A stretch of DNA of 64,000 bases. Source: PALSA-693 sp963781155 (GTDB taxonomy: Bacteria > Actinomycetota > Acidimicrobiia > Acidimicrobiales > Palsa-688). The notes beneath the pieces are model-generated. The model was not told the DNA's origin. It did not search any database and saw only the letters and a list, made by a program, of their open reading frames with translations. The position numbers and the translations under genes were made by a program. Positions within the stretch are counted from its first letter, which is position 1. Every line of letters begins with the position of its first letter. The stretch lies in NCBI GenBank assembly GCA_963781155.1, contig CAWAEC010000007.1, positions 186,001-250,000 of the forward strand, read 5' to 3'. Below, piece by piece: positions 1 to 7,781 of this stretch.

Positions 1-363
1 CTGTGTGACGGCCCCATGATTACCGGGATCATCGATTGGGAGCTCTGGACTGTCTCCGATCCGCGGATCGATTTGTCGTGGTTCCTGTTTTTCACGGACG
101 AGGCGGACCATCCGAGCGCCCGTCAGGGTCTTCGATCGGGTATGCCTTCTTCCGAGGACCTCCTCGCTGCCTACGAGGCCGCGGTTGGCGAGCCGACGAA
201 AGACCTCCAGTGGTTCGACGCCCTGACCTATTTCAAGGAAGCCTCGGCGACAGCCCTGATCGCCAAGCTGGCGCGGCGACGCAACCCGGAAGCGCCGGTA
301 TCAATCCAGCCCAGCTTTTGCACGGGTCTCATCCAGCGCGCCTTGTCGACCGTGGGCGGCTGA
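1..363 (+). CDS. Phosphotransferase (APH-like kinase fold), C-terminal part
   Basis: The reading frame is open from base 1, so the N-terminal part lies outside the window; only about 120 residues are visible. The segment CDGPMITGIIDWELW matches the metal-binding block of aminoglycoside-phosphotransferase/choline-kinase-like enzymes (the Asp of IIDWE), followed by the usual DPRIDLSWFL helix. In catabolic clusters of actinomycetes such APH-fold proteins often sit near acyl-CoA genes, but the substrate cannot be told from this tail. It ends with TGA at 361-363 and is convergent with the next gene, about 120 bases away. Family assignment is fairly secure; function is not. Confidence 0.75.
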   Translation: MCDGPMITGIIDWELWTVSDPRIDLSWFLFFTDEADHPSARQGLRSGMPSSEDLLAAYEAAVGEPTKDLQWFDALTYFKEASATALIAKLARRRNPEAPVSIQPSFCTGLIQRALSTVGG

Positions 364-486
364 CCTGGCCGGTCTGCTGATCGGTCCGCGGCCACCCACG
401 TTTCGACCCAACCGGGCCGGCACCCTCCGGGCGCTCTGTTTCGATCAACGCCTGGATGCGTTCCCGCTGGCGGGGCGAGCGGCTAC

Positions 487-1740
487 TCAGCCGATCCCGT
501 AAAGCGCAATCGCGCTCTCTGACGTGATCGTGCGTTTCTGATCGAGGGACAGCCCCTCCAGAGCCTCCGACAGTTCCTCGGTCACGCCCGGGAACTTGGC
601 GTCAGGGTGTGGATAATCCGATGCCCAGATGATCCGGTCCGCGCCAACCAGGGGTGACTCGGCAGTGGTGCGCAACATGGCCTCGTCCGGGTCAAAGCTG
701 ATCCAGCACTGCCGTTTCATGTAATCCGAGGGCAGCATGGACAGATACGGGACCTCCCAGTGGTACTTCCGGCAGTGGTGGTCCAGGCGCTCCAACCACG
801 GAACCAGCCATCCGCCGTTGGCCTCCAGGAAGATGAATCTTGCGTCCGGAAAGCGCTCGCAGACGCCCCCAGCCAGGAGGAAGGCAATGCAACTCATCAC
901 GTCAAATGGGTTCGCGATCCCCTGGGTGAAAACTTGCTTCGGCGTGAACTCAGGATGCTCGATTTGCTGCTCGGTCGTGAGCCCTTGCTCCGGGTCGAAG
1001 TCGTCCATATAGCTGCCATTGGCCAGGAGGGGCCGGGCCAGGCGCAGGCCTTTGGTGGTGCCAGGCAGGTCCGGCGCGAAGAAGGGGTGAAGGGCGACGG
1101 GAAGGCCGGTGTCGGAAGCCGCCTGCCAGATCGGGTTGTACACCCGGTCGTTGAATGGACGCCAGTCGATGGCGGGGTTGGGCCGCATGAACACCGATAC
1201 CATCCCGGGCAGCGTCGCCACCCGTCGAATCTCGGCGGCGAGCCGTTCCACGTCCTCAGCGTGATGCATCGGAGGGAGCGCACCAGCCCCGAACAGTCTT
1301 CCTTCGCCCTCCTGCACGTGATCGGAACACCAGTCGTTATACGCACGCGCCTGCGCCTCGGCGAAATCGACATCCAGCTCACTTTGCAGAGCCAGCAGCA
1401 TCGTCGGGTACAGAACGGCCTGATCGATATGGTCTTGGTCCATATCCTGCAGGCGAGCTTTCGCATTCCACGCCGCGGGACGGGTCTCGGTGTAGCGCAT
1501 CTCGCCTCGAAAGGCTCGGGCCCGGTCCTCGTCGCTGGCGCCGGCGACACCCGCAGCCGACATCGTATTCGCGGAGCGGCGTTGACCGTTGTAGACCAGC
1601 CATTCGGCTCCGTCCTCATCCGTCTCGATGTGCCAGATGCGATCCCGATACCGCTCAGGGGCATAATCCGGCATCGCGGTGGGATGCTCGAGGATGTGGC
1701 CGTCCGAATCGATGTAACGCAAACCGTCAGCCGTGCTCAT
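487..1740 (-). CDS. Amidohydrolase 2 family protein (COG2159)
   Basis: A TIM-barrel metal-dependent hydrolase or decarboxylase of about 417 residues, the usual length for the ACMSD/amidohydrolase-2 family. The N-terminal metal site is DSDGHILE (residues 11-18), a barrel His is in ALHPFF, and the late catalytic Asp is in WASDYPHPD. The start at 1740 is preferred over an in-frame ATG 36 bases upstream because GAGGGAGGG lies just before it. Proteins of this family cleave C-C or C-N bonds in aromatic or cyclic intermediates; the exact substrate is unknown. Two paralogues (2199-3464 and 13655-14902) and a decayed fragment lie nearby, which suggests stepwise breakdown of a xenobiotic or steroid-like compound. 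That pathway is inference. Confidence 0.88.
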   Translation of the reverse strand: MSTADGLRYIDSDGHILEHPTAMPDYAPERYRDRIWHIETDEDGAEWLVYNGQRRSANTMSAAGVAGASDEDRARAFRGEMRYTETRPAAWNAKARLQDMDQDHIDQAVLYPTMLLALQSELDVDFAEAQARAYNDWCSDHVQEGEGRLFGAGALPPMHHAEDVERLAAEIRRVATLPGMVSVFMRPNPAIDWRPFNDRVYNPIWQAASDTGLPVALHPFFAPDLPGTTKGLRLARPLLANGSYMDDFDPEQGLTTEQQIEHPEFTPKQVFTQGIANPFDVMSCIAFLLAGGVCERFPDARFIFLEANGGWLVPWLERLDHHCRKYHWEVPYLSMLPSDYMKRQCWISFDPDEAMLRTTAESPLVGADRIIWASDYPHPDAKFPGVTEELSEALEGLSLDQKRTITSESAIALYGIG

Positions 1741-1800
1741 GGCTCGCCCTCCCTCGTACTGAGCGCTACCGCTCAACCGCAGACTATCAGTGCTCCCGAG

Positions 1801-1920
1801 CCGGCAAAGTTGCGAAAGGCGCCATCGGAGTATTTCCGCAGCAACCTGTATGCCACGTTCCGGTTCGAGAAGAATCGCAACACGCTGTCGGACCTGGTGG
1901 AGGCGGTTGGCGGAGGGGCG
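1801..1920 (+). pseudogene. Remnant of an amidohydrolase 2 gene
   Basis: Reading in the frame that begins at 1801 gives about 40 residues, including APSEYFRSNLYATFRFEKN, which closely resemble the C-terminal third of amidohydrolase-2 proteins just before their WGSDYPH metal site. Neither the N-terminal barrel nor the final Asp motif is present; the similarity fades after about 1920. It lies in a 458-base gap between two divergent intact paralogues, so it is most simply the stub of a deleted fourth copy. The rest of the gap (1921-2198) shows no other gene, only the leader of the following gene. Confidence 0.55.
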
Positions 1921-2198
1921 CAGGCGTGCCCGGACGAAGCTGGGAAGCGCGTTTTCAACTTATCAGGCTTCGGTGCGGCCGTCAAGCCCCTCTGCCAACC
2001 CGATGTGGGGGCCACGACACACTCGGCGGTATAGTTTTGTTCGGTCGCGCCGCCGCGCTCCCGCACCCCGTTTGCGTCGGGGGTGCGGGAGACTGGTCGA
2101 GTGATCGGCGCAACGGTACGGTCCGCAGAGCCCGCTGAATCCGCACAGCCCACGCAGCCAAAGAGCAAACAGTCCGCACAGTTTGAGAGGAAGCCACC

Positions 2199-3464
2199 AT
2201 GCGCAAGGAAGACATGATCCTGGTCAGTATCGACGACCACATGGTTGAGCCGCCGGACATGTACAAGAACCACGTCCCATCGAAGTGGCGCGACGATGCC
2301 CCCAAGGTGGTCCGCAACGACCAGGGCATCGACGAGTGGGTGTTTCAGGGTGAGGCCACATCGACGCCGTTTGGCATGGCCGCGACCGTGGGATGGCCGC
2401 GGGAGCAGTGGGGCTTCAACCCCGGGGCCTACACCGAACTGAGGCCCGGTTGTTTCGATGTCCATGAGCGGGTCAGAGATATGAATGTCAACGGTGTGCT
2501 GGCGTCCATGTGCTTCCCGACCATGGCTGGCTGGAACGCCCGTACGTTCAGCGAGTCTCGCGACAAGGAGATCGCGCTGGTGATGCTCCAGGCGTACAAC
2601 GACTGGGCTATCGACGAGTGGTGCGGTGCCTATCCGGGACGTTTCATCCCGCTCGGCATTGTCCCGATGTGGGACGTCGACCTGGCGGTGCAGGAGATCC
2701 ATCGCGTCGCCAAGAAGGGGTGCCGCTCGATCAGCTTCCTCGAAGCGCCGCACGCCCAGGACTTCCCGAGCTTCCTCTCCGGTTACTGGGACCCGATGAT
2801 CAAGGCGTTGAGCGACGAGAACATGGTCCTGTCGCTGCACATCGGGGCCGGCTTCCAGTTGATCAAGAAGGCCCCTGAGGCGCCGATCGATCACCTCATC
2901 ATCCTCACCTGCCAGATCGCCGCCCTCGTCGCACAGGACCTGCTGTTCGGGCCGACCCTCCGGCGCTTCCCGGAGCTCAAGGTGGCCCTGTCCGAAGGCG
3001 GAATCGGCTGGATCCCGTTCTATCTGGATCGGGCGGACCGCCACTTCGAGAACCAGGCGTGGCTGCACAACGATTTCGGCGGAAAGCGGCCTTCGGATGT
3101 GTTCCGCGATCACATCCTGGCCTGCTTCATCACCGATCCGTCCGGGCTGGAGCTGCGCCATCGCATCGGCACCGACATCATCGCCTGGGAATGCGACTAT
3201 CCGCACACCGACACCACGTGGCCGGAGTCGCCCGAGTTCGCGTGGAAGGAGTTCCAGAACACCGGCTGCAGTGACGCGGAGATCAACAAGATGACGTGGG
3301 AGAACTCCTGCAAATTCTTCAGCTGGGATCCGTTCCGGTATACGCCGAAGGAGAAGGCGACCGTCGAGGCCCTTCGCGCCCTGGCGCAGGATGTCAATAC
3401 GGCGCGTATGCCTCGCGAGGAGTGGCGCAAGCGCAACGAGCAGGCCGGGATCGGCGTCTTCTGA
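2199..3464 (+). CDS. Amidohydrolase 2 family protein (COG2159)
   Basis: A 421-residue metal-dependent hydrolase with the N-terminal site SIDDHMVEPPDMY (residues 10-22), a His in LSLHIGAGF and the C-terminal Asp site WECDYPHTD. The start is supported by GAGAGGAAG about 6 bases upstream of ATG. It is divergent from the amidohydrolase at 487-1740 and only moderately similar to it, so the two probably act on different intermediates. The C-terminal tail (FRYTPKEKATVEALRALAQ) is typical of actinobacterial members found with acyl-CoA and F420 enzymes. Substrate unknown. Confidence 0.9.
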   Translation: MRKEDMILVSIDDHMVEPPDMYKNHVPSKWRDDAPKVVRNDQGIDEWVFQGEATSTPFGMAATVGWPREQWGFNPGAYTELRPGCFDVHERVRDMNVNGVLASMCFPTMAGWNARTFSESRDKEIALVMLQAYNDWAIDEWCGAYPGRFIPLGIVPMWDVDLAVQEIHRVAKKGCRSISFLEAPHAQDFPSFLSGYWDPMIKALSDENMVLSLHIGAGFQLIKKAPEAPIDHLIILTCQIAALVAQDLLFGPTLRRFPELKVALSEGGIGWIPFYLDRADRHFENQAWLHNDFGGKRPSDVFRDHILACFITDPSGLELRHRIGTDIIAWECDYPHTDTTWPESPEFAWKEFQNTGCSDAEINKMTWENSCKFFSWDPFRYTPKEKATVEALRALAQDVNTARMPREEWRKRNEQAGIGVF

Positions 3465-3608
3465 GTCCGAGACGGGGATCGGTCTGGCCGGCAGTCTGGC
3501 CAGACCGTTCGCGTCGGAATGTTTCGTGGGCGGGATTCCAGCCGGCACGGCAACCGCGGTCGGCGACGGTCGCGCTGACCTTGCTGCCGCAGTCAGAGGC
3601 TTTGTGTG

Positions 3609-3732
3609 ATAAAAGTCGCGTAATACGCGGCAAATATCACACAAACAGTTAACCGTGCCCACCCGGGGCCAACTGGGCACGCTCGACGTTAGTGGTATAA
3701 AAGTCGCGTAATACGCGGCAAATATCACACAA
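3609..3732. repeat. Two identical 36-bp palindromic repeats, 88 bp apart
   Basis: The copies occupy 3609-3644 and 3697-3732 and are identical over 36 bases. Each contains a near-palindromic centre (GTCGCGTAATACGCGGC) and ends in TATCACACAA; copy 1 is preceded by TGTGTG, so its ends TGTGTGATA and TATCACACA form an inverted repeat. The 52 bases between the copies hold a separate hairpin (GTGCCC at 3655-3660 with GGGCAC at 3675-3680). The pair lies between two convergent genes, so a promoter operator is unlikely; a small mobile repeat or a transcript-end structure fits better. No coding potential was seen in 3465-3858. Confidence 0.75.
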
Positions 3733-3775
3733 TCGCGGCTGAAGCGGGCGAAGGCTGAAAGTGCGACGGCGGCAT

Positions 3776-3856
3776 CAGGGAGGGTCAGGGGGCAGAGGGG
3801 GCAGAGGGGACACAGGGGACAGAGGGGGTCAGGGCGCAGGGGGGCAGGGAGAGGGC
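3776..3856. repeat. G-rich low-complexity tract (GGCAGAGGG-like units)
   Basis: Imperfect short units such as GGGGCAGAG, GGGGACACA and GGGGACAGA follow each other for about 80 bases, ending just before the stop codon of the LLM gene. The + strand carries many runs of three to six G and could form G-quadruplexes. The transcript of the upstream minus-strand gene would be C-rich and G-poor here, as in Rho-utilisation sites. Either role is inference. Confidence 0.6.
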
Positions 3857-3858
3857 GC

Positions 3859-4740
3859 TCACAGACCAATCTGTTTGGCGTACCGCTGGATAACCTCGAA
3901 GCCGTCGCGGCCGATCTCGCCGACGTTGGTCCCGGGCCAGGGAGTGACGACGACTCGATCCACGCCGGCAGCGGCCAGCGCTTCCAGCTCGGCGGTGGGC
4001 ACGGTACCCAGTGGGGCCAAGCTGGAGAACTGGAAGGGCGCATCGCCACGGCCCGCCGCCTGAAGCTCTTCTCGAATCGCGGGGATATCCCTGGGATCGC
4101 CGTACCAGCCGTCACCGAGACGGCCCGCTCGCCGGACCGCCGGGCCGGCGCCCCCGCCAATGTGGATGGGCATCGGCTTTTGAACCGGCTTGGGCTGGAA
4201 ACCCATCGGACCGAAATCGAAGAAGCGGCCGTGAAACTCGGGATGCTCGGACTCAAAGAGGACGTGCAGCGCCTCGATCGTTTCGTTCATCCGCTGGCCG
4301 CGCTGTTTCCAATCGTTGCCGGTCCAGGAGTACTCGTCTGCCGTCCACCCCAGGCCGACGGCCATGTCGATACGTCCGTTGGACAGGACATCCAGGGTCG
4401 CCAGGGTCTTGCCGACGAGCACCGGGTTCCGCAGCGCGAGCATGTAGATCCCGATGCCCAGGCGCACCTCCGACGTCACTGTGGCCAGATGGGCGAGCAC
4501 GATCATCGGGTCCGGGAAATCCGAGTCGGGGGTGAAGGGCACCATCTCCTCCGTGAAAGCTTCACCCATTGCCTGTGCCCCCGGAAATAGCCTCCACCAG
4601 TCGGCATCCGTCGACAGGCAAACGTGCTCACCAGACCACAGCGATTCGTAGCCGAGATCCTCAGCCATCCGGGCGAATTCCGCCAGCAGATCGGTTTTCA
4701 CCCAAACGATGTTCAAGCCCACTTTGACCGGCGGTGCCAT
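3859..4740 (-). CDS. LLM-class F420-dependent oxidoreductase
   Basis: A 293-residue luciferase-like TIM-barrel protein. It begins with KVGLNIVWVKTDLLAEFARM and has EDLGYESLWSGEH (residues 27-39), the TATSEVRLGIGI-like strand (VTSEVRLGIGIYM), WTADEYSWTGNDW and the PMPIHIGGGAGPAVRRA nucleotide-binding segment typical of the F420-dependent branch. Such enzymes oxidise or reduce ketones, secondary alcohols or sulfonates using coenzyme F420 or flavin. It is divergent from the SDR gene at 4914 and convergent with the amidohydrolase at 2199. Cofactor choice is inferred from similarity, not proven by the sequence. Confidence 0.87.
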   Translation of the reverse strand: MAPPVKVGLNIVWVKTDLLAEFARMAEDLGYESLWSGEHVCLSTDADWWRLFPGAQAMGEAFTEEMVPFTPDSDFPDPMIVLAHLATVTSEVRLGIGIYMLALRNPVLVGKTLATLDVLSNGRIDMAVGLGWTADEYSWTGNDWKQRGQRMNETIEALHVLFESEHPEFHGRFFDFGPMGFQPKPVQKPMPIHIGGGAGPAVRRAGRLGDGWYGDPRDIPAIREELQAAGRGDAPFQFSSLAPLGTVPTAELEALAAAGVDRVVVTPWPGTNVGEIGRDGFEVIQRYAKQIGL

Positions 4741-4890
4741 ACCTGTTTCGTCCCCTCCCTCTGGCCGTCCGTCCCCCGTCGCCTGGCTGCGCGGCCACGG
4801 TAGTCGCCGAACCCGCCTCCCGCTAGCACGTCGGGCGGCGGGTGGGTATGGTAACCCGGTCGTTGACTGAGCTAAAGAGGTCTGAGTGAC

Positions 4891-4917
4891 ATGGCCAACC
4901 CGGACACCACCAAATGA
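4891..4917 (+). CDS. Possible 8-codon leader ORF (MANPDTTK)
   Basis: ATG at 4891 is preceded by AAAGAGG (4874-4880) at good spacing, while the SDR start at 4914 has no Shine-Dalgarno of its own. The leader's TGA (4915-4917) overlaps the SDR ATG by the classic ATGA arrangement, so ribosomes ending on the leader could re-initiate on the SDR. The ORF is too short for coding statistics, and the arrangement could be coincidence. Confidence 0.35.
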   Translation: MANPDTTK

Positions 4918-5738
4918 CCGCCGGACCGCTGGCAGGAAAAGTTGCGCTTGTCACCGGGGCCTCGCGTGGCGTGGGTCGGGCTGTAGCTGTCGAATTGGCC
5001 GGACTGGGGGCCGATGTGGCCGTGACCGGGCGGACGGTCGAGCCACGTGGTGACGATCTGACCGGGACCATCCTCGAGACAGCCGCCGCCATCGAGGAGA
5101 CCGGCGCCCAGGCACTCCCGATCCGGGCGGACCTGAAGCACCCGGAGGAGCGGGACCACGTCATCGGGGCAGCGCTGGACAGGTTTGGACGGGTCGACAT
5201 TCTCGTCAACAACGCGGCCGACACCGGCGACAACGTGTTCCGCGGCTTCTGGGAGACAACCGTCGACGACTGGGCGGAGCAGATCGATGTCAACGTCACG
5301 GCCATGTATGCCCTGATGAAGGCGGCGGCGCCGAGCATGCGGGACCATGGCGGCGGCTTGATTGTGAACCTCGGGTCGATGCGAGCTATCCCCGAGGGGC
5401 TGAACGGTGGTGGAGGCCGCATCAGCGGCGACGTCCGCCTGGGCGCCGCCTACCCCACCACCAAGGTGGCCATTCTGGCCATGTCGACCCTGGTCGCCCA
5501 GGAGCTGGCTGAGGACGGAATCGTCGTGGTGACCATGAATCCTGGGGGCGCAGTCACGGAGAGCTTCCTGCACAACGCCCGGCGCTTCGGCTTCGACCCG
5601 TCCTTCGGGACACCAGTGGTCATGCCGGCAAAGACTGTCGGCTACCTGGCGACGTGTGCCGACCCGATGAGCTTTGCGGCCACCTACATCGACGCCGTCT
5701 CCTTCGCCCAGGAGAAAGGGCTTGTCGCCGCGGAGTGA
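4914..5738 (+). CDS. SDR family NAD(P)-dependent oxidoreductase
   Basis: A 274-residue classical short-chain dehydrogenase. It shows the cofactor motif TGASRGVG (residues 14-21), NNAA (99-102), a catalytic Ser in NLGSM (155) and the YxxxK pair Tyr180/Lys184 in YPTTK. A long insertion, rich in Gly, sits between the Ser and Tyr strands. The family oxidises hydroxy groups or reduces ketones, often on hydroxyacyl-CoA or cyclic alcohols. Next downstream is a CoA-transferase about 100 bases away on the same strand, consistent with joint work on a carboxylic acid catabolite. Start chosen at the ATGA overlap with a short leader. Confidence 0.9.
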   Translation: MTAGPLAGKVALVTGASRGVGRAVAVELAGLGADVAVTGRTVEPRGDDLTGTILETAAAIEETGAQALPIRADLKHPEERDHVIGAALDRFGRVDILVNNAADTGDNVFRGFWETTVDDWAEQIDVNVTAMYALMKAAAPSMRDHGGGLIVNLGSMRAIPEGLNGGGGRISGDVRLGAAYPTTKVAILAMSTLVAQELAEDGIVVVTMNPGGAVTESFLHNARRFGFDPSFGTPVVMPAKTVGYLATCADPMSFAATYIDAVSFAQEKGLVAAE

Positions 5739-5837
5739 CGCGCATCATCACGCCGATCAGGCCAGCGGTCGGCCCCATCCCGAGGTATGGCAGTCTTATC
5801 CAGATCACGGATTCTCGAGCAAGGGAGTAAGGCCGTC

Positions 5838-7067
5838 ATGTACCAGCCGATGAAGGGCGTGAAGATGGTGGAGGTCGCCCAGTTCACCTTCACCCCCGCG
5901 GCGGGCGCGGTGCTGGCCGAATGGGGTGCCGACGTGATCAAGGTGGAGCACGCCGAGACGGGTGACGCGCAGCGGGGTCTGCGGCTGGGTGCAGTCGGCG
6001 CGGCTGTCGGCTCGTTTCACCCCATCATGGAGCACCCCAACAGAGGCAAGCGCAGCATCGGGCTGGCCCTGGACGCCCCTGGGGGCTACGAAGTGCTGAT
6101 GGATCTGGTCCGCGAGGCTGACGTCTTTCTCATCAACTTTCTGCCTGCGGCCCGTCGACGACTGAAGCTCGAGGTCGAGGACATCCGCAAGGTGAACCCG
6201 CGCATCATTTACGTGCGCGGCAGCGGGCACGGACAGCGCGGTCCTGAGGTCGAAAAGGGGGGTTACGACCAGCCGTCGTTCTGGTGCCGCTCGGGGGCGG
6301 CGTGGAGCGCGACGCCACCCGACAGCCCCCGTCCTATCGGGATGCCGGCGGGCGCCTACGGGGACTCCATCGGTGGAATGACGATCGCCGGCGGTATCGC
6401 CGGCGCTCTGCTCGGCCGGGAACGCACCGGGGAGACGTCGGTGGTTGACGTCTCCTTGCTCGGGGTCGGGATCTGGGCCATGGCCTTGAACCTCACCAAC
6501 TCCATGTTGACCGGCGAACCGTTTGCCCCTGCACCGCTGGACACGCCGATGATGAACGTGGCCGTCAACCCCATCGTCGGGAACTTTCGCACCTCCGACG
6601 GACGGTGGCTCAACTTCAACATGCTGCAACCCGGTCGCTACTTCGCGGACGTCTGCAAGCACCTAGGTCTGGAGCACCTGCTCGACGACGAGAGGTTCAC
6701 CACCGCAGACGGACTGATGGCCAACGCCGAGGAGGCCGGCCGGGCTGTGGCTGACGCCGTCGCCAAACAACCCTTCGCCTACTGGTTGCAGCACCTGCAG
6801 ACGATGGAGGGCCAGTGGGCCCCGCTGCAGAATCTCGAGGAAATCGTCGAGGACCCGCAAGTCAAGGCGAATGGTTACCTGGTGCCGATCACTGACGCCG
6901 ACGGGAACGACCGTCGGCTGGTAGCCAACCCGGTGCAGTTCGACGAGAGGCCGCCGCCCACCAGGCGAGCGCCCCTCTTCGCCGAGCACACCGACGAGAT
7001 CCTCCGCGAGGTGGGGCGCAGTGACGATGAGATCATTCAGTTGAAAGTCGACGGCGCCTGCACCTGA
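5838..7067 (+). CDS. CaiB/BaiF family III CoA-transferase
   Basis: A 409-residue protein starting MYQPMKGVKMVEVAQF; an in-frame ATG 51 bases upstream is less likely because AAGGGAGT (5821-5828) is correctly placed for 5838. Conserved segments include LAEWGADVIKVEH (residues 27-39), the PNRGKRSIGLAL block (68-79) and AYGDSIGGM, whose Asp176 aligns with the catalytic aspartate that forms the acyl anhydride. Family III enzymes move CoA between carboxylic acids, here probably to activate a catabolic substrate. Neighbouring SDR, amidohydrolase and LLM genes support that reading. The acid used is unknown. Confidence 0.92.
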   Translation: MYQPMKGVKMVEVAQFTFTPAAGAVLAEWGADVIKVEHAETGDAQRGLRLGAVGAAVGSFHPIMEHPNRGKRSIGLALDAPGGYEVLMDLVREADVFLINFLPAARRRLKLEVEDIRKVNPRIIYVRGSGHGQRGPEVEKGGYDQPSFWCRSGAAWSATPPDSPRPIGMPAGAYGDSIGGMTIAGGIAGALLGRERTGETSVVDVSLLGVGIWAMALNLTNSMLTGEPFAPAPLDTPMMNVAVNPIVGNFRTSDGRWLNFNMLQPGRYFADVCKHLGLEHLLDDERFTTADGLMANAEEAGRAVADAVAKQPFAYWLQHLQTMEGQWAPLQNLEEIVEDPQVKANGYLVPITDADGNDRRLVANPVQFDERPPPTRRAPLFAEHTDEILREVGRSDDEIIQLKVDGACT

Positions 7068-7090
7068 GCCCCTCGGCCAGGCGGCGCCCG

Positions 7091-7110
7091 CCGGCCGGCT
7101 GCCCGGCCGG
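7091..7110. terminator. Hairpin after the CoA-transferase gene
   Basis: An 8-bp GC stem (CCGGCCGG at 7091-7098 with CCGGCCGG at 7103-7110, loop CTGC) starts 24 bases past the stop codon. There is no T-run, so this would be a GC-rich stem terminator or pause site. It separates the CoA-transferase from the next promoter. Confidence 0.5.
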
Positions 7111-7147
7111 TCGTCGGGGGAGGCGACAAGTCGGCGGCACCCCTCTG

Positions 7148-7200
7148 TGACATCAAAGTGGCATTGCGATGACATCATCTCGGTGTTAGAATGATGTCAT
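7148..7200 (+). promoter_or_regulatory. Leaderless promoter with overlapping operator for the RHH gene
   Basis: A -35 TTGCGA (7164-7169), 17-base spacer and -10 TAGAAT (7187-7192) place transcription start at about 7199, which is the A of the ATG, so the mRNA should be leaderless. A perfect 10-bp inverted repeat, ATGACATCAT (7169-7178) and ATGATGTCAT (7191-7200), covers spacer, -10 and start codon. A third half-site TGACATCA lies at 7148-7155. The encoded ribbon-helix-helix protein is the obvious candidate to bind it, giving negative autoregulation; binding itself is inferred. Confidence 0.7.
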
Positions 7201-7726
7201 GCAGCTTGACCCGTACGTCACGCAGGTGCAGTCCCAACTCGCGGCCGCGGCGGCCCTGGGGGATGAAACGACGCGGGTGGTGGCCGAGACCTTGGCGACC
7301 GCCGCGGAGCCGGCAGTGCGCTTGGCCTTGCTGAGTGCTATCTCGGCGGCCGCGGACGAGATCACCTCAGCGTTGCTCGACTCGCCCGGCACCCCTGCCG
7401 TTGCCGTCCGTCTGGATGGTGACGATTTGCGCGTCGAGGTTCGTGTGCCGGACCCGGGCAACGCCCCGGCGGACACCCGGCCCTCTTTGGAGAACGATGA
7501 GGAAAACAACGCCCGGATTTCGCTCCGGCTCCCCGAGACGCTGAAGGCGCAGATCGACGGGGCAGCGCGCGCCGACGGTGTCTCGGTCAATACCTGGATT
7601 GTCCGGGCCGCCTCGAGCGCCTTGGCAGGACCCGGGTGGGCCGGCCGGCGCGGGTCTGGCGGGACCAGCGGGTCCCGATGGGCGCCGGGTCCCACCCCGC
7701 GCCTCACCGGCTGGATCAACGGATAG
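7199..7726 (+). CDS. Ribbon-helix-helix (Arc/CopG/HicB-like) DNA-binding protein
   Basis: A 175-residue protein with a C-terminal RHH segment at about residues 106-143 (ARISLRLPETLKAQIDGAA then VSVNTWIVRAASSAL), the pattern of HicB-type antitoxins and other MetJ/Arc-fold repressors. The N-terminal 100 residues are alanine-rich and acidic with a DDLRVEVRVPD strand pair; their role is unknown. The final 30 residues are Gly/Pro-rich and probably disordered. It is followed after 55 bases by a DUF4097 gene, a pairing seen repeatedly in actinomycetes. Its promoter contains an inverted repeat over the start codon, so it likely controls itself and the next gene. No HicA toxin is adjacent. Confidence 0.82.
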   Translation: MQLDPYVTQVQSQLAAAAALGDETTRVVAETLATAAEPAVRLALLSAISAAADEITSALLDSPGTPAVAVRLDGDDLRVEVRVPDPGNAPADTRPSLENDEENNARISLRLPETLKAQIDGAARADGVSVNTWIVRAASSALAGPGWAGRRGSGGTSGSRWAPGPTPRLTGWING

Positions 7727-7781
7727 CCGCTCGGGCGCTGAGTCGTGACAGAACGAGTTGTGCAGAGAAAGGAACAATCGC

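Noticed and set aside
3609..3732. Two-repeat CRISPR remnant
   Set aside because: Only two copies, a 52-base interval containing its own hairpin, a strong internal dyad and no cas genes.
1773..4256. Long minus-strand open frame of 827 codons
   Set aside because: It is antisense to an amidohydrolase and runs through repeats and the LLM gene in the wrong frame; its product is Arg/Ser/Pro-rich with no domain, as expected for a GC-rich shadow frame.
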